The position numbers were made by a program, and so were the translations under genes. From Candidatus Butyricimonas faecavium (GTDB taxonomy: Bacteria > Bacteroidota > Bacteroidia > Bacteroidales > Marinifilaceae): DNA of 64,000 nt. Below the pieces are notes generated by a model. It saw only the letters and a list, made by a program, of their open reading frames with translations, had not been told where the DNA came from and ran no database searches. The stretch spans positions 1 through 64,000 of the forward strand of contig CALUKD010000010.1 of NCBI GenBank assembly GCA_944321125.1, read 5' to 3'. Below are positions 8,065 through 16,807 of this stretch, one piece after another; positions within the stretch are counted from its first letter, which is position 1, and every line of letters starts with the position of its first letter.

Positions 8065-9168
8065 ATGAAGTTAGCTATAATTGGACCTGGTTACGGGCAT
8101 AATATTAAGCCTTATTTAATGTTTTTTAACGATTGGCAAAAAGATCAAGTAGATTTTTATTATCATCACAAGGATTCATTTAGTGATGAATATACTAATA
8201 TAAGTTTTTTACCAATTCCTAATAAATTGCTACATTTATTTTTTAATGCGAAAAAATACGATGTTGTATGGCTTATGGGGGGAGGGCGGTTACTCTACGT
8301 TATTGCCTTTATGAGCTTTTTCATGAAGAAAAATAGTAAATTAGTTATTTTCCCTTATGGAGAACGATTACCAAGAGAAACAAATAAAAAAACAATTAAA
8401 GGGTGGTTTCTTCGGAAAGTGTTATCCTGTTTTACATGTATTCATTGTGGTTGGTATGGTATTGCAGATTTGTTAAATCCTAAACTTAAATCTAAAATAT
8501 TGATACAAGTTATGGGAATCAATAAGGATTTTTACAAAGTTTCAACTAATCCTCATAAAGAAATTTGTAAATTACTAGAGATAATAAATGAGAATGAATA
8601 TAATTTTTATTATCCAAAATCTTTTTTGAAGGTTAGCCGTCATGATTTAGTCATAGAAGCTGTTAAAATATTGAAAGAAAATGGTGAAAAATTGCCTCCT
8701 TTTAAGGTTTACTTTTTGGGAGGGAATGAACAAGATAATCAGAGGTATGAAGAACTTCAAGGTTTAATATCTACATATAATTTATGTTCGGATATAATTT
8801 TCCTACAGAAAACGATCTTTTTTAAAACAGAAGATTTAAATCTAATATGGGGAAAAATGAATTGTGGTTTACAAATTGCACAACATGATGGTTTATCTAC
8901 TACAATATTTGAACCTCTGGTGAATGAAAAAGAGTTGATTATTTCTGACATATCTCCATACAGATATTTAGATGATTATTTTGGAGTAGAGTTTAATCTT
9001 ACTCCTTTAACTGCACAAGCAATAGCTCGGGAAATGAAAAATAAGATTCTTAACATTAATACAAGAAGTAAAGAAGAGAAACAAAAAATAAAAGTAGCTA
9101 TAAAAGAAAAATATTCTTTTGAAAGTAATATTGAAAAATTGTTGTTGAGGTTTGAAAAAGGTATTTAA
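8065..9168 (+). CDS. Probable glycosyltransferase, GT4-like GT-B fold
   Basis: 367 residues, no signal peptide. The N-terminus (MKLAIIGPGYGHNIKPY) resembles a GT-B first strand. The C-terminal half has KVYFLGGNEQDN and a GLSTTIFEPLVNEKELI segment resembling the nucleotide-sugar binding E-x7-E region of GT4 enzymes. Overall similarity to well-known families is weak, so donor and acceptor are unknown. A hydrophobic stretch near residues 80-95 could be a membrane-association patch. The gene lies between sugar-nucleotide genes and the flippase, whose start overlaps its end by 17 nt. A role in repeat-unit assembly is inferred. Confidence 0.7.
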   Translation: MKLAIIGPGYGHNIKPYLMFFNDWQKDQVDFYYHHKDSFSDEYTNISFLPIPNKLLHLFFNAKKYDVVWLMGGGRLLYVIAFMSFFMKKNSKLVIFPYGERLPRETNKKTIKGWFLRKVLSCFTCIHCGWYGIADLLNPKLKSKILIQVMGINKDFYKVSTNPHKEICKLLEIINENEYNFYYPKSFLKVSRHDLVIEAVKILKENGEKLPPFKVYFLGGNEQDNQRYEELQGLISTYNLCSDIIFLQKTIFFKTEDLNLIWGKMNCGLQIAQHDGLSTTIFEPLVNEKELIISDISPYRYLDDYFGVEFNLTPLTAQAIAREMKNKILNINTRSKEEKQKIKVAIKEKYSFESNIEKLLLRFEKGI

Positions 9169-10453
9169 TTTTTTACATTCTATATGGGATAAAGGATTCT
9201 TTCATGTTTTAATTGCAAACTTTTTGATTGCACTAGTTGCGTTTGGCTCGCAATTATTTGTTGCCAAAGTATTAACAGATATTCAATTAGGATATATTAA
9301 AATCTTCCAAAGTTTCACTCAAATTTTGTCCCTATTTGCAGGAATGGGGTTTAGTACTTCTGTTCTTATAGTTTGTTCTTGCACTCAAAATGTAAAGCAA
9401 AAATTAGAACATCTTTCGGTCGCTTTATATGCAGTGGTTCCGATTTCAATAATTGTATTAGCATTATTTATTGTTATTAATCAATTTGATTTATGGACAC
9501 CAATATCTGAAGTTAAGTTGTTATTTGATAAATACTCGTATATTGTTGTTTTCACTGCAATAATAGCTGTTTATACTGCATTTATACAATCATCAAAGAT
9601 TTTCAAGAAATATTCAAATCTTGTTATTTTAACAAAGTTCGTATCTATTGGTTTTATTGTGCTATTTACCTATTGGCGAGGTTTTTATGGTTTTTTTGAA
9701 GGGACATGTGTTGGACTAGTTTTATCATTGATCATCAATATTTCTTTTGTAAAGAATGAATTCGATTTTTACTTGAATAAAAAAATAAATAGATTGTCTT
9801 TCAAAATAAAAGAACAATTTAAATTAGGCATACATGGTTTGGGTACTAATATTTTTGGGATGTTAGCTTCTAATTTGGATATTATTTTTATGAATTTGTT
9901 CTTGACAAATCAATTGAATATTATAGGACAATATAGTTTTGCTGCGATTATTGTTATGGGACTTAGTATGATACAAAGTACAATAGTGCAAGTAACAGTC
10001 CCTTATTTAGCAAAATACAATGATAATTATAGTACAATTAGTTGTTTGTTAAAAAAATACAATAGAATCCTTTTTTGGAGTACCGTATTGTTGTTGTTAT
10101 TATTGTATGTTTTTATTCCTATTGGGATTGAATGGATCTATGGAGATAAATACGCTAAAGGACTTTTTTATTTAATTTTTTTACTAGGAGTATGGGCTTT
10201 TAAATGTTTGAATGCTATTAATAGTGCCTATTTTTTAGCGAGTGGAAAAAGTCACTTGTCTAATTTAGTGAATTTTGTAAATATGATTTTTACAGCAGCG
10301 ACAGTTTTTGTGGCATTATTATTCTTTACTGTTGAAGTGATGATTATTGGAATGATATTAGTAAATTTATGTGTAACGCTATACTCATATTTACTTGTAA
10401 AAAGATCTCTAAAACGATTACTTGTTGAGAATGATCGACTATTAAACAATTAA
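9152..10453 (+). CDS. Wzx-type oligosaccharide flippase (locus 1)
   Basis: 433 residues with about twelve hydrophobic segments spread over the whole length, the pattern of the polysaccharide transport/MATE-like Wzx family. The conserved-type N-terminus (FLIALVAFGSQLFVAKVLTD) starts the first two helices. It would flip undecaprenyl-diphosphate-linked repeat units across the inner membrane. The start appears to be a TTG at 9152 (MKKVFNF) that overlaps the glycosyltransferase gene by 17 nt, indicating coupled translation. Locus 2 encodes its own, clearly different flippase (502 residues), in keeping with a different repeat unit. Confidence 0.85.
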   Translation: MKKVFNFLHSIWDKGFFHVLIANFLIALVAFGSQLFVAKVLTDIQLGYIKIFQSFTQILSLFAGMGFSTSVLIVCSCTQNVKQKLEHLSVALYAVVPISIIVLALFIVINQFDLWTPISEVKLLFDKYSYIVVFTAIIAVYTAFIQSSKIFKKYSNLVILTKFVSIGFIVLFTYWRGFYGFFEGTCVGLVLSLIINISFVKNEFDFYLNKKINRLSFKIKEQFKLGIHGLGTNIFGMLASNLDIIFMNLFLTNQLNIIGQYSFAAIIVMGLSMIQSTIVQVTVPYLAKYNDNYSTISCLLKKYNRILFWSTVLLLLLLYVFIPIGIEWIYGDKYAKGLFYLIFLLGVWAFKCLNAINSAYFLASGKSHLSNLVNFVNMIFTAATVFVALLFFTVEVMIIGMILVNLCVTLYSYLLVKRSLKRLLVENDRLLNN

Positions 10454-10463
10454 TTAGCAAATA

Positions 10464-11711
10464 ATGCTAAGGAAATTAAAATTATATAATCTTCTGTATT
10501 TTATACCAATGCCTGTATTTTTTACAGCAACAGGTATTTATCGGGGTAGTGCATTAAATGACGATACATTTGCTTTACCGATTTCAATTATTGTTTTCTT
10601 TGCTGTATTTTTTTGTAGTACGAAGTATATAGGTGTATTATTGGGAAGAAGAACGATCCTGTTATTAATATTTTTGTTATATTCTATATTGATCTTTGTA
10701 TTGAAAATAATTTTTTGTGGGAGTGATTTGAATCCTAATTTATTACTTGTATCAACAATGCCATTGCTTGTTTCTTTTTGTTTTGGATATAAATTGAAGC
10801 CTTATTTGATTAGAGGAAACTTGATAAAAATTGTAAATAAAGTTGTGTTTGTATTTTCACTATTTTGTATGGCTCATCTTTTGTCATCTTTTGTTTCTTT
10901 GGGGGTAGTTGGTACATTTGTTAATAGAGGAGAAGATAGCGTATTTGGATTTTTTTCAGTTTATCAAAAATTGGTATATTATCCTACAATGGTATCATGT
11001 TTTTTTATATTATCATTATTTACAACATTGAAATATAAATATATATATTCCACAATGTTGCTGCTTGTTATTCTTATGACTGGTGCTAGGGAAGCTCTTT
11101 TGATTTCGATATTTGGGATTATATCTTCTTCCTTATTGAGCAAGAAAGTAAAATCTGTGAATAATATATTAAAATATTTTTTACTATTTTTTGTTATATG
11201 TGTTCTAATTATCTATTTTATAGATCCGATAAAAGAAATATATGAATCTGCACCTTTAATAACTAAGCTAAAAAATTTGAGTGAAAGTAGTGATATAACT
11301 GCGGGTAGAACTGGGGCTATTCATACTGTTTTTGGTAACTCGGCGGCTGATTTTAATCTTTTAATTGGAACCGGTTATTCTATGAACTTAGGAGATTTTC
11401 GTTCTCCACACAACCAATATGCAGAAATTTTACTTCGATCTGGTACGATAGGATTAAGTCTTTTTTTTGTTTTTATTATAGGGATTTTGAGAAATATGCT
11501 TATTAATATAAAACAATATAGATATACTATAATAAGGTATGTAATTTATAGTTTTGTAGTTGTGTATTTGTGCTTACTTTTTATTTCGTTTAATGTAAAT
11601 GTTCCTGTAAGAGCTCCCTATACTGCTATATTATTTGGATTTTTATCTGGTTTTTTTTATAATATTGAAATACCTAAATTGTATTCAAGTAATTTTGGAG
11701 AAGGGAAATAG
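10464..11711 (+). CDS. Wzy-type O-antigen/capsule polymerase (locus 1)
   Basis: 415 residues, mostly membrane-spanning, with around ten hydrophobic helices. One larger hydrophilic loop lies near residues 260-320 (ending with LGDFRSPHNQYAEILLRSG). The SPHNQYAEILLRSGTIGL stretch is the signature of the Wzy_C/O-antigen ligase-polymerase superfamily. The loop is periplasmic in characterised relatives. It would polymerise flipped repeat units. Wzy proteins diverge fast, so ligase versus polymerase cannot be separated by sequence alone; position next to the flippase favours polymerase. It starts 10 nt after the flippase gene. 89 nt without a gene follow it. Confidence 0.8.
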   Translation: MLRKLKLYNLLYFIPMPVFFTATGIYRGSALNDDTFALPISIIVFFAVFFCSTKYIGVLLGRRTILLLIFLLYSILIFVLKIIFCGSDLNPNLLLVSTMPLLVSFCFGYKLKPYLIRGNLIKIVNKVVFVFSLFCMAHLLSSFVSLGVVGTFVNRGEDSVFGFFSVYQKLVYYPTMVSCFFILSLFTTLKYKYIYSTMLLLVILMTGAREALLISIFGIISSSLLSKKVKSVNNILKYFLLFFVICVLIIYFIDPIKEIYESAPLITKLKNLSESSDITAGRTGAIHTVFGNSAADFNLLIGTGYSMNLGDFRSPHNQYAEILLRSGTIGLSLFFVFIIGILRNMLINIKQYRYTIIRYVIYSFVVVYLCLLFISFNVNVPVRAPYTAILFGFLSGFFYNIEIPKLYSSNFGEGK

Positions 11712-11800
11712 AATTATTTGCTATTCATAAAATGTATTAATTGTATTTGATGATACTGTGAAAAGGTGATCTCTTATAAATATTTTAGTTTAATGTTGCT

Positions 11801-13096
11801 ATGGTAAAACAGCAAATTAGAAATCTTGTACAAAACATTTCTTATCCTTTAGGACATTTCTTAGCGAAGATTCCATTTAATCTTCGGTTTGGAGCAATTT
11901 ATCCGAGATTTTTGAATATTATAGAAAAATTGGATGATGGACAACTTGATAAAGAACAGTATATAATTAATCATTTTGCAAAAATCTTTGAATTTGCTAA
12001 AAGCCATTATTCTTTTTATCGAGATCTTTATAAACGAATGGGTGTATATGATTTGAAGATAACGAGTCTGGAAGATATAAAAAAAGTCCCTATTGTTACT
12101 AAAACAATGTTGAAAAATCATGTGGATGAATTTAACGGATCAATGTTGCTAAATACGGGAGGAACGACAGGAGAACCATTTAGTTTTTATGTTGATAAGA
12201 ATGCTTTTGCAAGAGAATGGGCACATATGCATACTATATGGAAATTGAAAGGTTATTATTATACAGATTTGAAATTAACCTTAAGAGGGAAAAATTTAGG
12301 GGATAAAAATTTTGTGTATAATGCTGTTCATAATGAATTTGTACTGAATACATATAAGGGGGTAGATTCATTTAAAGATGAAATAGTTAATTTATTTAAA
12401 ACTCGAAAAATAAAATATTTGCATGGCTATCCATCTACTATTTTTGAGTTTCTTAAGAGTATAGAACTATTTTGTGATTTTCGAGAGCAAGAAATTATTC
12501 GTAAAAATTTAATTGCTTGTTTGTTAGCTTCTGAATTTCCTCACTCTAATATTACGGAGTATTTTACTAAAGTGTGGAATTTGGATTATATTTCTTGGTA
12601 TGGTCATAGTGAAATGTGTGTGTTGGCTTATGACGAGGCTAAAAATAATAAGTATAAACCATTTATTTCGTATGGATATCCTGAGGTTGTGGATGGTAAT
12701 TTGATAGGAACTTCTTATCATAATTTTGATATGCCGTTGATTCGGTATAGTACTGGAGATATCGTAAAGGGGGTTGAGGATGAAAAAGGGATACTGGAAT
12801 CTTTTAGTGTTACAGAAGGGCGTAATGCAGATTATATTACAGATTTGGATGGAAATAGAATAGCTTTGACAGCTTTGATTTTTGGAAGACATCATAAAGC
12901 TTTTAATTTGGTGAATTTCGTTCAAGTAGAACAACTTGATAGAGGAAAAGTTATATTTTATTTAGTAACAGAAAATGATAACATTTTAGATGGAACTGAA
13001 TTATTAGATTTATCTAATGTAAATATTAATTATGAAATAAAGATAATTAATAGTCCTTTTAAGACTAAAGCAGGTAAGTTGAAATTAAAAATATAG
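11801..13096 (+). CDS. CapK/PaaK-like adenylate-forming protein
   Basis: 431 residues, close to phenylacetate-CoA ligase (PaaK) length. The P-loop-like motif LNTGGTTGEPFSFYVD lies near residues 115-130, ISWYGHSEM near 264-272 and MPLIRYSTGDIV near 310-321, all characteristic of the adenylate-forming superfamily. CapK relatives are common in capsule loci, but their substrate is generally unknown. Aromatic CoA ligation is unlikely here. Activation of an acid group that modifies a sugar (an amide or acyl substituent) is a reasonable guess. It is followed one base later by the fused oxidoreductase and then the heparinase-like gene, with which it appears to form a cassette. DNA is still AT-rich here and changes at the next gene. 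Confidence 0.8.
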   Translation: MVKQQIRNLVQNISYPLGHFLAKIPFNLRFGAIYPRFLNIIEKLDDGQLDKEQYIINHFAKIFEFAKSHYSFYRDLYKRMGVYDLKITSLEDIKKVPIVTKTMLKNHVDEFNGSMLLNTGGTTGEPFSFYVDKNAFAREWAHMHTIWKLKGYYYTDLKLTLRGKNLGDKNFVYNAVHNEFVLNTYKGVDSFKDEIVNLFKTRKIKYLHGYPSTIFEFLKSIELFCDFREQEIIRKNLIACLLASEFPHSNITEYFTKVWNLDYISWYGHSEMCVLAYDEAKNNKYKPFISYGYPEVVDGNLIGTSYHNFDMPLIRYSTGDIVKGVEDEKGILESFSVTEGRNADYITDLDGNRIALTALIFGRHHKAFNLVNFVQVEQLDRGKVIFYLVTENDNILDGTELLDLSNVNINYEIKIINSPFKTKAGKLKLKI

Positions 13097-13097
13097 T

Positions 13098-15218
13098 ATG
13101 AAACAAATTATACAAGACCTTAAGTCTGGAGCGACGGTTTTGGAGGAAGTTCCGGTTCCACAAGTAAAGTCGGGATATGTGTTGATTCAAACAACTAGAA
13201 CGTTAGTTTCGTTGGGAACGGAACGGATGTTGGTGGAATTTGGGAAAGCGAATTTGATTGATAAGGCACGGCAGCAACCGGATAAGGTGAAACAGGTGTT
13301 GGATAAGATTAAGACCGATGGATTGCAACCGACATTGGAAGCTGTGTTTAATAAGCTAGGACAACCGCTTCCATTAGGATATTGTAACGTGGGGAAAGTT
13401 GTGGCTGTGGGAAGAGGGGTAACGGAGTTTGTGGTTGGAGATCGGGTTGCTTCTAATGGGAATCATGCGGAATACGTTTGTGTTCCCAAGAATTTGGTGG
13501 CTAAAATTCCAGATAATGTAACGGATGAAGAGGCAACATTTACTGTGATTGGTTCTATCGGTTTACAAGGGATTCGCTTGTTGAATCCTCAACTAGGGGA
13601 ATGTGTTGTGGTGATTGGATTGGGATTGATTGGATTGGTTGCAGCAGAGTTGCTAAAGGCAAATGGCTGTAAGGTAATCGGGGTGGATTTCGATCAACAG
13701 AAGGTGGATATTGCAAAAAATAAAGGTATATATGCGATTAACCCTAAGAATGGGATTGATCCTGTGAAATATGTTGAAGAGATAACCGGAGGTGTTGGTG
13801 CGGATGGAGTACTTATTACAGCTTCAGCTAAAGGAGATGAAGTGATTCATCAAGCTTGTTTAATGTCTCGCAAGAGAGGGCGGGTGGTGTTGGTAGGTGT
13901 GATCGGGTTAAATATGAGAAGAGATGATTTTTATAAGAAAGAGTTATCTTTTCAAGTGTCTTGTTCATATGGTGCCGGAAGATATGATGAAGAGTATGAA
14001 AATAAAGGCCATGATTACCCGTTAGCTTATGTCCGATGGACGGAAAAGAGAAATTTTGAAACGATACTTGGTGCAATATCATCCAAGATATTGGATGTAC
14101 AACCTCTGATAACGGAAGAGGTGGAATTGGCAAATTATGCCGAGATCTATGGAGATATGCGTAAACATGGCTCGATAGCTTCGATCTTAAAATTTCCAGT
14201 CGATTCAACTATTGAGAGAGTTGTTCCTGTTGGGGAGAATCGTACGATGGTTGGAAGTGGTAAGTTAGGAATTATTGGTGCTGGGAATTTTGCATCAGCA
14301 ACAATTATTCCTGCTTTGCAAAAAGTTAATGCACCAATAAAATATATTGCCAGTGCGCAGGGATTAACGGCGAAAGTTTTAGCTAAGAAAGCCAAAGCGG
14401 AGAATGCGACCTCTGATTATCGTGTCATGTTGAATGATCCGGAAGTAAATACGGTAATTATTACAACAAGACATAATTTGCATGCTTCGATGGTGATGGA
14501 AACTTTGGAGGCGGGTAAGAGTGTTTTTGTTGAAAAGCCGCTTTGTTTGAACGAGGAGGAATTACAAAATATAGAAAATGCGTACATGGAGGCGAACGAC
14601 AACATAACGCTGACAGTTGGTTTTAATCGTCGTTTTTCTCCGTTTGCTGTGAAAATGAAAGCATTGGTTGGGGGTGGACCTAAAAATATCGTGGCGACAA
14701 TGAATGCCGGATATATTCCACCAGAAGTATGGGTGCAGGATATGGAAGTAGGGGGAGGGCGTATTATAGGTGAAGCTTGTCATTTTATTGATTTGTGTTC
14801 TTTCCTTGCCGATAGTAAGGTGATCGCTGTTTGTATGAATGCATTGGGTGAGAACCCGCAAGAGAACACGGATAACGTTTCGATTTTATTGAAATATGAA
14901 AATGGTACAAATGCCGTGATTAATTATTTTGCTAATGGGTCGAAATCTTACGCAAAAGAGCGTGTTGAGGTTTTCTCGCAAGAAAAGGTGTTGGTATTGG
15001 ATAATTGGAGGAGACTGGAAGGATTTGGCGTGAAAGGATTTTCAAAAATGACGGGGACGATGGATAAAGGACATAAACGTCAATTTGCATTGTTGAATGA
15101 GCGGGTACAGAAAGGAGGAGAAGCGTTAATCCCATTTGAAAGTATTGTAAATACGACTCGTGCTTCTTTTGCTTGTATTGAGAGTTTAAAGAAGAAGGCT
15201 TGGGTTGAGATTAGATAA
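13098..15218 (+). CDS. Bi-domain oxidoreductase: zinc-type alcohol dehydrogenase-like plus Gfo/Idh/MocA
   Basis: 706 residues with two dehydrogenase units. Residues 1 to about 350 form a GroES-like plus Rossmann medium-chain dehydrogenase with VIGLGLIGLVAAELL near 172. The structural zinc cysteine cluster is absent. From about 385 there is a Gfo/Idh/MocA module with KLGIIGAGNFA and the EKP motif (FVEKPLCL), followed by an oxidoreductase C-terminal domain. Such fusions are known from polysaccharide clusters but lack an assigned reaction to my knowledge. A two-step redox isomerisation of a nucleotide sugar is a plausible inference. The neighbours are a CapK-like ligase gene on one side and a heparinase-like gene on the other. 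Confidence 0.88.
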   Translation: MKQIIQDLKSGATVLEEVPVPQVKSGYVLIQTTRTLVSLGTERMLVEFGKANLIDKARQQPDKVKQVLDKIKTDGLQPTLEAVFNKLGQPLPLGYCNVGKVVAVGRGVTEFVVGDRVASNGNHAEYVCVPKNLVAKIPDNVTDEEATFTVIGSIGLQGIRLLNPQLGECVVVIGLGLIGLVAAELLKANGCKVIGVDFDQQKVDIAKNKGIYAINPKNGIDPVKYVEEITGGVGADGVLITASAKGDEVIHQACLMSRKRGRVVLVGVIGLNMRRDDFYKKELSFQVSCSYGAGRYDEEYENKGHDYPLAYVRWTEKRNFETILGAISSKILDVQPLITEEVELANYAEIYGDMRKHGSIASILKFPVDSTIERVVPVGENRTMVGSGKLGIIGAGNFASATIIPALQKVNAPIKYIASAQGLTAKVLAKKAKAENATSDYRVMLNDPEVNTVIITTRHNLHASMVMETLEAGKSVFVEKPLCLNEEELQNIENAYMEANDNITLTVGFNRRFSPFAVKMKALVGGGPKNIVATMNAGYIPPEVWVQDMEVGGGRIIGEACHFIDLCSFLADSKVIAVCMNALGENPQENTDNVSILLKYENGTNAVINYFANGSKSYAKERVEVFSQEKVLVLDNWRRLEGFGVKGFSKMTGTMDKGHKRQFALLNERVQKGGEALIPFESIVNTTRASFACIESLKKKAWVEIR

Positions 15219-15244
15219 TTTTGTCGGATTGTTCTTTGAAATAA

Positions 15245-16807
15245 ATGTCAACTATTGGTAAGGTTGGTATACTATGGAATACGGTTAAGTACTTAAAACC
15301 GATTCAGTGGCGTTATCGTGTTAAGTTGTGGGGTCAACGATTTTTTCCACAATATTTGCAAGCATTAGATACGCCTCCTGATAGGCAAATTTTGAATTTT
15401 GTTCCGTCAATCTCGAATGAAATCACGTATTTCGGTGACAATGTTTTTCAATTTTTAAACTTGCAGAAATCTTTTGGTGAACAAGTTGATTGGGAATTTG
15501 TTGAGTTTGGGAGATTGTGGGGATATAATTTGAACTATTTTGAGTTCTTGAATCAAAGAGGTATAGACGTAAAGGAGGGGAAAAAATTGATTCAAGATTT
15601 CATTCAACATCTTCCAGAGGCCAGCATGGGGATAGAACCTTACCCATTGTCATTAAGGTCTATAAATTGGATTCGTTTTTTGTCATGTAATGGTATAAAT
15701 GATGTTGACATTGATGCTGTTTTATACGCTCAATTGAATTTGTTAATCCATAAGCTTGAATATCATTTGCTAGGAAACCATTTGTTGGAAAATGGTTTTG
15801 CATTATTATTCGGGGCTTATTATTTTAATAATCTTGTTTTCTATAAAAAGGCAAAAACGATACTGATACCGGAGTTGCAGGAACAGGTGTTGGGTGATGG
15901 AGGGCATTTTGAGAGGAGTCCAATGTATCATTGTATCATGTTGTATCGGGTGTTAGATTGCTATAATTTGGTACATAATAATGCTTTGTTCGGAAAGGAG
16001 TTGGAAGATACTCTGAAAGAGAAGGCCGTGGTTATGTTGGGGTGGTTGGAAGAAGTTGTTTATAGTGATGGGAGGATTCCACTACTGAATGATGCAGCTG
16101 TGGGAATAGCTCCGACTGCCAAAGAATTAATCGAATATGGCCAACGATTGGGGATATTTTGTAGTAAAAAAGTGAGCTTGAAAGAGTCTGGGTATCGGAA
16201 AGTTCGATGGGGAAAGTTCGAGTTGTTTATTGATGTTGGGGAAGTTGGACCGAATTATCAGCCGGGGCATGCACATGCGGATACATTTAGTTTTGAGTTA
16301 TATATCAATGGACGACCTGTCATTCTTGATACCGGAACTTCCACGTACGAGGTAAATAATACTCGTTTTTATGAAAGAAGTACGGCGGCTCACAATACCG
16401 TGGTTGTGTTCGGACAAAATTCCAGTCAGGTTTGGGCGGGACATCGAGTGGCTCGACGGGCAAAGGTTCAAGTCCTTTGTGATGAAGAAAAACGTATAGT
16501 TGCCGTACATGATGGCTATAAACGTTTGGGGTGTTTGCATACCCGCAAAATGGAAAAGATGGAAGAACACATTCGGATTGTTGATGAAATTGATTGCGAG
16601 GGGACGGCTTATTTACATTTCATGCCTAAAGAGAATATCGTTTTTGATGGAAACAGGCTTATCGGATCGGATTATTGTATAGAATTCGATGGGGCTCGTG
16701 AGATTGAACCATTCACATCTATGTATGCTCCTGAATTTAATAAAAGAGAAGAACGGCGAAGTTTCCGTATTTCTTTTGACAGGAAGCTAGAGACTATTAT
16801 ACAATGA
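15245..16807 (+). CDS. Heparinase II/III-family protein
   Basis: 520 residues. An alpha-toroid N-terminal half contains GNHLLENGFALLFGAYYF (near 178-195) and GDGGHFERSPMYH. A C-terminal beta-sandwich half contains PGHAHADTFSFEL (near 340-352), ILDTGTSTYE and AHNTVVV. These match the catalytic N/H/Y environment of heparinase II/III lyases, and the key His residues look intact. There is no signal peptide, so it appears cytoplasmic, unlike degradative lyases. Within the locus it may therefore act on a lipid-linked or nucleotide-linked uronic acid sugar, or as an epimerase. Locus 1 makes a uronic acid (ManNAcA), which makes this attractive but unproven. Its stop overlaps the next start by 4 nt. 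Confidence 0.85.
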   Translation: MSTIGKVGILWNTVKYLKPIQWRYRVKLWGQRFFPQYLQALDTPPDRQILNFVPSISNEITYFGDNVFQFLNLQKSFGEQVDWEFVEFGRLWGYNLNYFEFLNQRGIDVKEGKKLIQDFIQHLPEASMGIEPYPLSLRSINWIRFLSCNGINDVDIDAVLYAQLNLLIHKLEYHLLGNHLLENGFALLFGAYYFNNLVFYKKAKTILIPELQEQVLGDGGHFERSPMYHCIMLYRVLDCYNLVHNNALFGKELEDTLKEKAVVMLGWLEEVVYSDGRIPLLNDAAVGIAPTAKELIEYGQRLGIFCSKKVSLKESGYRKVRWGKFELFIDVGEVGPNYQPGHAHADTFSFELYINGRPVILDTGTSTYEVNNTRFYERSTAAHNTVVVFGQNSSQVWAGHRVARRAKVQVLCDEEKRIVAVHDGYKRLGCLHTRKMEKMEEHIRIVDEIDCEGTAYLHFMPKENIVFDGNRLIGSDYCIEFDGAREIEPFTSMYAPEFNKREERRSFRISFDRKLETIIQ

